The notes below the pieces were generated by a model. That model had not been told where the DNA came from. It worked only from the letters and a program-made list of their open reading frames with translations, and did not search any database. Made by a program: the position numbers and the translations under genes. Shown piece after piece: positions 1 through 5,318 of a stretch of 5,318 nt of DNA. Origin of the DNA: Pseudomonas sp. (GTDB taxonomy: Bacteria; Pseudomonadota; Gammaproteobacteria; Pseudomonadales; Pseudomonadaceae); the NCBI GenBank assembly GCA_003527165.1, contig DPSI01000555.1:1-5318 (forward strand). The letters are read 5' to 3'. Every line of letters begins with the position of its first letter. Positions within the stretch are counted from its first letter, which is position 1.

Positions 1-1840
1 TATCGATTGGTTGGGCGGCGGCCTGATCCGGCTGCTCGGTATTCATGGGCGCGGAGGTTGGTTCCGGCAGCAGCACCTCGATCTCGTCCAGAGGATCGGA
101 CAGCTCGAGGTCCGCCTCAGAGGCGTCCGCGTCCTGCTCGATTGCCAGCGACTGCGCACGTAGCGGGTAGCCGAGTGTCTGCAGACTTTCTTCAGCGACG
201 TCGAGAATCAGATCGCCTTGCGAGCCGCAGTCTTCGCTAAGACGCTCCAGGTAGTATTCAACGCTGGTTATCGCATCGGCGAGGGTATCCAGGCTCTGCC
301 AGTCCGGGATCGCTTGCGGCCCGAGCAGTTGCTCCTGGATATAGCGGTTGCAGGCGTCCAGCAAGGCCGCGGCACGTGCAAGCGGAACCATCGCAAGCCC
401 GCCACGCGACTGGGTGAGGAGCTCTGGTACGCGCGCCAGATGTTGATGGTTCCACTGGGAGGCAATGAACTCGATGATCGCGTCCTTGGCCTGCTCAAGC
501 CCCGTACGCGCTTCGCGGATAACCAGGCGATGAATCTCCGCGACATCAGTGGTCGGCAGATGGCTCTCGTCGCCCTGCTCGTCGGATGTGCCTCCAACCA
601 TGCCAGCCAGTGTCGCCTCGACGTACAACAACGCCCCCGCCACATCCATCAGCGCCGCATCGTCGGGCTGCTGTTGGCCTTGCGACAAGGCTTCGACCAC
701 TCCGATCTGATCGAGAATGATCCGACGTGGCTGACCGAAGCCCAGCACAGCAAGCGTATCGGCGATCTGCTTGAGCGGCGATTGCAATGCGCCAAGCTCG
801 ACCAGACCCATGCGGTCGCTGCGTACGAACAGATCCAGGCTGTCTTTGACCCGAACCAGCTCTTCACACAATGCAGCCACAACCGAACGCATGGCGCCGC
901 GATCCGGGCCCGCCAGTTGTGCGCGCCCTTCATCGACCAGAGTGCTATCGGGCAGCGCATCGTCCAGGCTGTATTCAGCCTTCAAGGCCCGGATGCGCGG
1001 AGACTGCGTCGAAGCCTTGGCGATGTAGAAGAGCAGATTCTTGGTCAGTTCGTCAGGTGCTGCCTGGTTGATTCCGTCCGCACCCTGCACAACAAGCCGC
1101 TTGAGCTCCTTGTCGACCTGGCGCAGCAGATTGCGGACCGTGGTGCCGTTGGCGACAGCCCCACTGGCCAGCCCCTCGATGACGCCCGACGCAATCTGCC
1201 ACAGGGCGCCCAGCGGCGCATCTTTGCAGAGCATTTCCAGACGCGCGAATACCCGCGCCATATAGCCCAGGTTGGTGGGTAGGTCCTGATTGCGGATAAC
1301 CCCGACCAGCGCGACCTGCAGCATCTGCCGCAGCTTGCGGAGCAGGCCCGGAAGATCGTCGGTTTGCCGCTGAGCCAGGAACTCATCCGAAAGAGCCGGC
1401 GTCCGAGCGGACATGTTGGGCGAGAACAGGCTGGTTTCCGACAGTAGCTTCTCGCCACGCGCGGCACGCAGATCGTTGAGCAACGGCAGTACGATCATTG
1501 GCAGGTCGCGACGGGCGCTCTGGATGCGATCCAGATACGCAGGCATTTGCAGAATCGCCTGCATGAGCACTTCAAGCGCTTCGGTTTGGCTGGCGACACG
1601 CTCATCCAGCAGCGCGCGGGCGAGCTGCTCCATTTCTTCGGCGAGCAGTGCAGCACCGTAAAACTCGACCATTTGCAAGGTGCCATGCACCTGATGCACG
1701 TAAGTCAGGCAGAAGCGCATCCGCGTCGAGTCTTGCGGGTTTTCGACGAACGCTTCCAAGGCCTGCCGCGCCTGCTTCAGCGTTTCGGCAATTTCGCCTT
1801 TCACCCACTCCAGGGCGACATAATCGTGCCGATCACCCAT
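1..1840 (-). CDS. chpA: ChpA N-terminal part: CheA-type hybrid histidine kinase of the Pil-Chp system (3' end beyond the window)
   Basis: The reverse strand is open from ATG at 1840 to the left edge: 613 codons read by hand without a stop. The N-terminus MGDRHDYVALEWVKGEIAET matches, from memory, P. aeruginosa ChpA, a protein of about 2,470 residues, so roughly a quarter is present. The family has several HPt domains, a CheA kinase core, CheW-like and receiver domains; only the FimL-like N-terminal region is visible here. HPt-like sites seen: H49 in HQVHG (residues 49-53) and T476 in TQSRG (476-480), where Thr stands in the phospho-His position. Residues 565-613 are an acidic, Ala/Pro/Gln-rich linker, probably leading to the next HPt domain. 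The start at 1840 is chosen from homology and a GGAG at 1846-1849. An in-frame ATG at 1855 overlaps the pilK stop and would add five residues. Role: receives the PilJ signal through PilI and phosphorylates PilG and PilH (established for the family). The kinase core is outside the window. Confidence 0.96.
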   Translation of the reverse strand, partial: MGDRHDYVALEWVKGEIAETLKQARQALEAFVENPQDSTRMRFCLTYVHQVHGTLQMVEFYGAALLAEEMEQLARALLDERVASQTEALEVLMQAILQMPAYLDRIQSARRDLPMIVLPLLNDLRAARGEKLLSETSLFSPNMSARTPALSDEFLAQRQTDDLPGLLRKLRQMLQVALVGVIRNQDLPTNLGYMARVFARLEMLCKDAPLGALWQIASGVIEGLASGAVANGTTVRNLLRQVDKELKRLVVQGADGINQAAPDELTKNLLFYIAKASTQSPRIRALKAEYSLDDALPDSTLVDEGRAQLAGPDRGAMRSVVAALCEELVRVKDSLDLFVRSDRMGLVELGALQSPLKQIADTLAVLGFGQPRRIILDQIGVVEALSQGQQQPDDAALMDVAGALLYVEATLAGMVGGTSDEQGDESHLPTTDVAEIHRLVIREARTGLEQAKDAIIEFIASQWNHQHLARVPELLTQSRGGLAMVPLARAAALLDACNRYIQEQLLGPQAIPDWQSLDTLADAITSVEYYLERLSEDCGSQGDLILDVAEESLQTLGYPLRAQSLAIEQDADASEADLELSDPLDEIEVLLPEPTSAPMNTEQPDQAAAQPID

Positions 1841-1845
1841 AGCGA

Positions 1846-1849
1846 CTCC
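1846..1849 (-). promoter_or_regulatory. Ribosome binding site of chpA
   Basis: On the minus strand GGAG lies 5 nt before the ATG at 1840, inside the 11-bp gap after the pilK stop. It favours 1840 over the in-frame ATG at 1855, which has only a weaker GGAAAAG upstream, within pilK. Confidence 0.6.
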
Positions 1850-1851
1850 GC

Positions 1852-2736
1852 TCATAAACTTTTCCGGGTAAAGGCCAGAACCTGACTATCAGCTACCGGC
1901 ACCAGATCCGGGTGCTGCCAGCCGACCACCTCGCCCACGCCGATAACCAGCAATCCTCCCGGCACCAAGCGCTCGGCCAGACGATTGAGGATTTCGCGGC
2001 GGCACCAGCGACGGAAGTAAATCAACAGGTTCTGACAAAAAATGACGTCCATATCGGACATTGGCGCACCGGCCAGCTCCAGCACGTTAAGTCTGGCAAA
2101 GCACGCTCGTGCTGCCAGGCTGGGTATCACTCGAAATCGGTCATCCGACATTGACTGGAAATACCGCTTGCGCAGGTCGGGGTCCAACTGCTCGAGCCGA
2201 CGCCGGCTGTAGACCCCATCCCGCGACCGCCCCAGTGCGCTGAGGCTGATATCGGTGCCGATCACGCCATATTGCGCTTCGCCGCCTGCGCGCGTCACCG
2301 CCTCGGCAGCACAGATCGCCAATGAGTAGGTTTCTTCACCGCTTGCACATCCCACACTCCATAGCGACCAAGGCTGCACAGCGTCGCGTGATTGACGACG
2401 CTGGTGCATGTAGGCAGAAAGCAGTGCGAACGAAGGCGGATGGCGAAAGAATCGGGTTTCCTGAACCGTCAGGCGGTCCATCAGCGTCGACCATTCCACC
2501 GCGCCCCGTGGACCATCGGTAACCTGGCGATAATAACTGGCGTAATCAGCCACGCCGACTTCGCGCATGCGGCTGCTCGGATTGGTCTGCAGGAATGTCC
2601 GGCGCTGCTCGGTAACCACCAGGCCGGAACGCTCTTCGAGCAAGGCCTGCCAGTCATGAAACTCCGCTGACGACATATCGGCCAAGGGTCTCAGTGACCA
2701 ATCAACGCTTGGCTGCATGCCCTGCCCCTTACTCAT
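1852..2736 (-). CDS. pilK: PilK, CheR-family chemoreceptor glutamate methyltransferase
   Basis: A 294-residue protein of the CheR class, predicted to transfer methyl groups from S-adenosylmethionine to glutamates on the cytoplasmic helices of the receptor PilJ. An N-terminal CheR-type helical domain covers about residues 15-95 and ends in LTVQETRFFR (89-98), the counterpart of the conserved T-x-FFR segment of CheR. The methyltransferase fold follows: VGCASGEETYSLAI (128-141) is the SAM-binding glycine motif, GTDIS (160-164) holds the acidic residue expected to contact the SAM ribose, VIFCQNLLIYF (231-241) matches the CheR IFCRN-x-x-IYF motif with Gln in place of Arg, and PGGLLVIGVGE (259-269) is the late strand motif. 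Length agrees with PilK of P. aeruginosa (about 290). It starts 40 bp after the pilJ stop and ends 11 bp before chpA. The start at 2736 has GGTGGA upstream; a second in-frame ATG at 2718 follows an AAGGGG and cannot be excluded. No TPR or regulatory fusion is present. Family assignment is firm; that PilJ is the substrate is inferred from context. Confidence 0.95.
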   Translation of the reverse strand: MSKGQGMQPSVDWSLRPLADMSSAEFHDWQALLEERSGLVVTEQRRTFLQTNPSSRMREVGVADYASYYRQVTDGPRGAVEWSTLMDRLTVQETRFFRHPPSFALLSAYMHQRRQSRDAVQPWSLWSVGCASGEETYSLAICAAEAVTRAGGEAQYGVIGTDISLSALGRSRDGVYSRRRLEQLDPDLRKRYFQSMSDDRFRVIPSLAARACFARLNVLELAGAPMSDMDVIFCQNLLIYFRRWCRREILNRLAERLVPGGLLVIGVGEVVGWQHPDLVPVADSQVLAFTRKSL

Positions 2737-2739
2737 GAA

Positions 2740-2747
2740 CTTCCACC
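2740..2747 (-). promoter_or_regulatory. Ribosome binding site of pilK
   Basis: On the minus strand GGTGGAAG stands just before the ATG at 2736, with its GGTGGA core (2742-2747) 5 nt from the start codon. It supports 2736 as the start, although the in-frame ATG at 2718 also has a purine-rich GGGG 6 nt upstream. Confidence 0.45.
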
Positions 2748-2776
2748 GCAGCCGTTGCCGGCCGCCGTGCTCTCAG

Positions 2777-4825
2777 TCAGGCCTGATCCTGCGTTACCGG
2801 CAAGGTGAAGCCGGATACCGAGTGCCGCATTTCGTTGGCCATCTTCGCGAGGTTACCAATGCTCTTCGCCGTAGCGGTGGTACCCGAGGAAGTCTGCGAG
2901 GTAATTTCCTGGATGACGTTCATGGTGTTGGAAATGTGGCCGGCCGACGAAGCCTGTTGACGCGCCGCGTTGGAGATGTTCTGAATCAGAGCCGCAAGGC
3001 TCTTGGAGACCTTCTCGATCTCCTCCAGCGCGACACCGGCATCCTGTGCCAAACGCGCACCGCGCACCACTTCCGAAGTGGTCTGCTCCATCGAGATGAC
3101 CGCCTCGTTGGTATCGGTCTGAATCGTCTTGACCAGCGCCTCGATCTGCTTGGTCGCAGCGGATGAACGTTCGGCAAGGCGCTGTACTTCGTCAGCGACC
3201 ACCGCGAAGCCTCGACCCGCATCGCCGGCCATGGAGGCCTGAATCGCCGCGTTCAATGCAAGAATGTTGGTCTGGTCGGCAATATCGTTGATCAAGCTGA
3301 CGATATCGCCGATCTCCTGAGATGATTCGCCGAGGCGCTTGATTCGCTTGGAGGTGTCCTGAATCTGCTCGCGAATGTTATCCATGCCGGTGATGGTGTT
3401 GTGAACCACTTCGTTGCCCTTGTTGGCAATGGCTACGGAGCGCTCCGCTACGGCAGAGGATTCGGCGGCGTTAGCCGATACCTGGTCGATCGAAACGGCC
3501 ATTTCGTTGATCGCCGCTGACGCTCCGGCAATTTCCTGGGCTTGATGCTCGGATGCTTCGGCCAAGTGCATCGCGGTCGCCTGGGTCTCCTGGGCCGCAC
3601 CCGACACCTGAACGGCAGTCTGGTTGATCGTTTCGACCAGATCGCGCAGCTGGTCGATGGAGTAGTTGATCGAGTCGGCGATGGCGCCGGTGAAGTCTTC
3701 GGTAACCGTGGCGGCCACCGTCAGGTCACCATCAGCCAAGTCTCCGATCTCGTCGAGCAAGCGCAGAATCGCCGTCTGGTTACGTTCGTTCTTTTCCGCG
3801 GTTTCACTCAGGCGGCGACGTGCTTCCTGAATCATGACCAGACCGATCAGCAGAACCGAGGCTAGCGCCAGCGCACCCAGGACATAACCAGCCAGGGCAT
3901 TGACGTAACGGGCCTCGGCGCGATCCTGAAGGCCCTGGGTCAGCAGCGAAGTCTTGTCGAGCAGGGTCTGCGACACCTCGAAAATACTGTTCGAGGATTC
4001 GCGCACCTGGAACAGCTCCGGTGAGGTTTCAAGAATCTCGTCCACGGAACCGGAGACGAACTGGAACAATTCGGAAATCGCAGCCAGGCGATCCAATGCC
4101 TCGACATCGTTGACGCGGGAGATGCCCATGGCTTCGTTGCCCTCAAGCATCGCGCTGAGTACGCGACCGAATAGACTCGCATCGCGACCGAACATGTCGG
4201 CGGCCTGAACCGAGTCCTGGTCACCGGAAAGCACCTTGTTCACCGAACCCAAAATACGTTCGGCCAGGAGAGACTGACGCTGCGCCACGGAAACCTGGGC
4301 AGCCGGTGCGCCACTTTCCAGAAGGATGTCGACAACCTCTTCGTACTCCACCTGCAACTGCGGAATGGTTTCTGCGAGAGTCGCGGCTACCTGATGCAGA
4401 GAGAGAACGGTTTGTTCGCTGGCGAGGATCGCGTCAGTATTTTGCCGCAGCGTATCCCAGTCCTGCTGCACTGCGGCGACCTCGGCCTGCAATGATTGGG
4501 GGACCGCGGGCAGACCGATGCGGTCATCTCCTTCGGAGAGAGAGTTCCAGCGCTCACTGAAGTCATTTCGTGCGTCTTTCAGCGAGCCGAACGCGTCCGG
4601 CGTGCCGGCGGCCGCCTCCACCGCGTTCTTCGCGATACGCTGAGACAGAACTCGCAGCTCACCTGCGTGTCCAATGTATTCGTTGTCATAGTCGGCCTGG
4701 GTATTGATGTACGCAAAGTTCACGAACAGCAGCACCATCGACACGATCAGAAGGATAAACAGCCCGGCGATCAACGTATTGCTACGTACCCCTGCCAGCA
4801 ATGCATTTGCGTTCATTTTTTTCAT
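2777..4825 (-). CDS. pilJ: PilJ, type IV pilus methyl-accepting chemotaxis receptor
   Basis: A 682-residue inner-membrane chemoreceptor feeding the Pil-Chp kinase. A short basic N-terminus (MKKMNAN) is followed by membrane helix 1 (about 17-38), a helical periplasmic sensor (about 39-305) with two copies of the PilJ-type helix motif (52-71 and 178-197), membrane helix 2 (about 308-332), a HAMP-like segment (about 333-390) and a long antiparallel coiled-coil signalling domain. The hairpin tip is near 513-531 ([19 protein letters not shown]), followed by [20 protein letters not shown] (534-553), both hallmarks of MCPs. The C-terminus [12 protein letters not shown] lacks the NWETF-type CheR-tethering pentapeptide. 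The signalling half is near-identical, from memory, to P. aeruginosa PilJ, whereas the periplasmic half is more divergent. The start at 4825 gives exactly the 682 residues recalled for PilJ, and MKKMNA aligns with MKKINA. An upstream in-frame ATG at 4885 would add 20 residues that do not look like family sequence. It lies 78 bp after pilI and 40 bp before pilK. Confidence 0.98.
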   Translation of the reverse strand: MKKMNANALLAGVRSNTLIAGLFILLIVSMVLLFVNFAYINTQADYDNEYIGHAGELRVLSQRIAKNAVEAAAGTPDAFGSLKDARNDFSERWNSLSEGDDRIGLPAVPQSLQAEVAAVQQDWDTLRQNTDAILASEQTVLSLHQVAATLAETIPQLQVEYEEVVDILLESGAPAAQVSVAQRQSLLAERILGSVNKVLSGDQDSVQAADMFGRDASLFGRVLSAMLEGNEAMGISRVNDVEALDRLAAISELFQFVSGSVDEILETSPELFQVRESSNSIFEVSQTLLDKTSLLTQGLQDRAEARYVNALAGYVLGALALASVLLIGLVMIQEARRRLSETAEKNERNQTAILRLLDEIGDLADGDLTVAATVTEDFTGAIADSINYSIDQLRDLVETINQTAVQVSGAAQETQATAMHLAEASEHQAQEIAGASAAINEMAVSIDQVSANAAESSAVAERSVAIANKGNEVVHNTITGMDNIREQIQDTSKRIKRLGESSQEIGDIVSLINDIADQTNILALNAAIQASMAGDAGRGFAVVADEVQRLAERSSAATKQIEALVKTIQTDTNEAVISMEQTTSEVVRGARLAQDAGVALEEIEKVSKSLAALIQNISNAARQQASSAGHISNTMNVIQEITSQTSSGTTATAKSIGNLAKMANEMRHSVSGFTLPVTQDQA

Positions 4826-4834
4826 TTTTTTCGG

Positions 4835-4842
4835 CCCCCGCC
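4835..4842 (-). promoter_or_regulatory. Probable ribosome binding site of pilJ
   Basis: On the minus strand GGCGGGGG lies 9 nt before the ATG at 4825. It is not a consensus Shine-Dalgarno and would pair with the anti-SD only with wobble. The second in-frame ATG (4816) would be 18 nt away, so 4825 is preferred. Confidence 0.35.
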
Positions 4843-4877
4843 TGGACCACCCGTACGTTTCCTTCCAAGAACCAAAG

Positions 4878-4893
4878 GCCGGCATTAGCCGAC
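4878..4893 (-). other. Small inverted repeat in the pilI-pilJ gap
   Basis: The transcript strand reads GTCGGC-TAAT-GCCGGC: a 6-bp stem (one G-U wobble) with a 4-nt loop, starting 10 nt after the pilI stop. There is no following U-tract, so it is not a standard intrinsic terminator. It encloses the ATG at 4883-4885, an alternative in-frame start for pilJ. It may be an mRNA-processing or translation-tuning hairpin, or chance in GC-rich DNA. Confidence 0.35.
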
Positions 4894-4903
4894 CCCACCT
4901 AAA

Positions 4904-5304
4904 TCAATACGCCACGTCCAGAAATGTCTGATGCGCAGCAAGCGCATGCGGGCTAAATACCAGCCAGGGCTGCTCGCGCTGAAAGACACCATGGATAAAC
5001 GGGTGAATCGATGCTTCAACCGGTGGTAACTGCTCGGAGAAGGCATCCACCGGAAAATGTTGCATACCGAACACTTCGTCGACCGTCAGCCCGGCAAACA
5101 CTTCTTGGTGATCGACCACCAGCACCCGCCGCTGCTTGCGCAGTGGCGACAGCTCTAGCCCGAAATAGCCACATAGATCCATGACTGGCAACAGCCTGCC
5201 GCGGACATTCGCCACGCCCTTCACCCAAGCCTTCACCCCGGGCAGCAATGTGTAGCGTGGCTCGTGAAGTATTTCGCCGACCTCACCCATTGGAGCAACA
5301 AACA
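4904..5304 (-). CDS. pilI: PilI C-terminal part: CheW-like adaptor (5' end missing at contig end)
   Basis: This is the last 133 or so residues of a CheW-domain protein, ending in TGA at 4904-4906. CheW-type adaptors bridge receptor tips and the kinase; PilI is the one coupling PilJ to ChpA. Visible CheW features, counted from the first genuine residue, are FVAPMGEVGEILHEP (2-16), the core GVANVRGRLLPVMDL (30-44) with the conserved NxRG arginine that matches CheW NLRG, a charged SPLRKQRR turn (53-60), and the late strand FAGLTVDEVFGM (70-81). The C-terminal HGVFQREQPWLVFSP segment is typical of PilI. The recalled full family length is about 178, so about 45 N-terminal residues are missing. The TTG at 5303-5305 is not a real start: homologues continue upstream here with a Gly-Arg-aromatic strand, and the frame beyond 5305 is adapter-like sequence. 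It is first in the visible part of the operon, 78 bp before pilJ. Confidence 0.96.
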
Positions 5305-5318
5305 AGATCGGAAGAGCG
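5305..5318 (+). other. Residual Illumina TruSeq adapter at contig end
   Basis: The final 14 bases are AGATCGGAAGAGCG, identical to the first 14 bases of the common TruSeq adapter (the version that continues into the read-2-side sequence). They sit exactly at the terminus, in the orientation of read-through from the insert. In the pilI frame they would encode Ala-Leu-Pro-Ile, which does not fit the residues recalled before FVAPMGE in PilI homologues. It is therefore most likely untrimmed library adapter, not genomic DNA. Confidence 0.93.

Noticed and set aside
218..1282. Long open frame on the plus strand (354 codons)
   Set aside because: It lies codon-for-codon in register opposite chpA and stops at 1280-1282 only because chpA uses a CTA leucine codon there. 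The product has no recognisable domain; it is an in-register antisense shadow in GC-rich DNA.
1045..1467. Minus-strand frame of 140 codons within chpA
   Set aside because: Its composition is Arg/Ser/Cys-rich, typical of an out-of-frame read of a GC-rich gene, and it is wholly inside the conserved chpA frame.
2717..3166. Plus-strand frames opposite pilJ and the pilJ-pilK gap
   Set aside because: They are antisense to a strongly conserved MCP signalling domain, with no family resemblance and no convincing ribosome binding site.
4496..4888. Plus-strand frame of 130 codons opposite the pilJ 5' end
   Set aside because: It is antisense to conserved PilJ codons; the His/Phe-rich stretch comes from reading the A7 runs and membrane helix in reverse.
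4878..4893. Intrinsic terminator between pilI and pilJ
   Set aside because: The stem is only 6 bp with a wobble and no U-tract follows; genes on both sides belong to one known operon, so termination here is unlikely.
1..5318. Mobile element, CRISPR array, tRNA/rRNA or novel defence system
   Set aside because: Nearly all bases are accounted for by four conserved Pil-Chp genes in standard order. No transposase, repeat-spacer pattern, RNA gene or foreign-looking segment was seen.

Overview
The window is one collinear block on the minus strand of a Pseudomonas-like gammaproteobacterium: the middle of the Pil-Chp (chemosensory type IV pilus / twitching motility) operon. In transcription order (right to left) it holds the C-terminal three quarters of pilI (CheW-like adaptor, about 5304-4904), complete pilJ (chemoreceptor, 4825-2777), complete pilK (CheR-like methyltransferase, 2736-1852) and the first 613 codons of chpA (giant CheA-type hybrid kinase, 1840 to the left edge). 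This matches the Pseudomonas aeruginosa order pilG-pilH-pilI-pilJ-pilK-chpA. The moderately high GC, the Pseudomonas-type operon order and the very close match of the PilJ signalling domain and the ChpA N-terminus to remembered P. aeruginosa proteins point to Pseudomonadaceae (Pseudomonas sensu lato, which would include Halopseudomonas or Stutzerimonas). I cannot fix the species.

Layout from the left: 1-1840 chpA 5' part (FimL-like N-terminal region with degenerate HPt-like sites, then an acidic Ala/Pro-rich linker at the edge); 1841-1851 an 11-bp gap with a Shine-Dalgarno site; 1852-2736 pilK; 2737-2776 a 40-bp gap; 2777-4825 pilJ; 4826-4903 a 78-bp intercistronic gap with a small hairpin and two competing start regions; 4904 to about 5304 pilI, cut by the contig end. 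Gene spacing is short, no terminator or internal promoter is convincing, and all genes share a strand, so they are most likely one transcript whose promoter lies to the right, outside the window. No gene-free stretch exceeds 100 bp.

How they work together (established for P. aeruginosa): PilJ in the inner membrane senses a signal linked to pilus or surface contact, PilI couples it to ChpA, ChpA autophosphorylates and passes phosphate to the regulators PilG and PilH, and PilK is the receptor methyltransferase. The output controls pilus extension and retraction and surface-induced cAMP.

The system is known, not novel. The most notable non-biological observation is at the right end: the last 14 bases match the start of the Illumina TruSeq adapter, so the contig terminus is very probably untrimmed adapter. 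Smaller observations are degenerate phosphoryl-site motifs in ChpA, a duplicated periplasmic helix motif in PilJ, a doubled A7-ATG at the pilJ start, and a hairpin that overlaps an alternative pilJ start.
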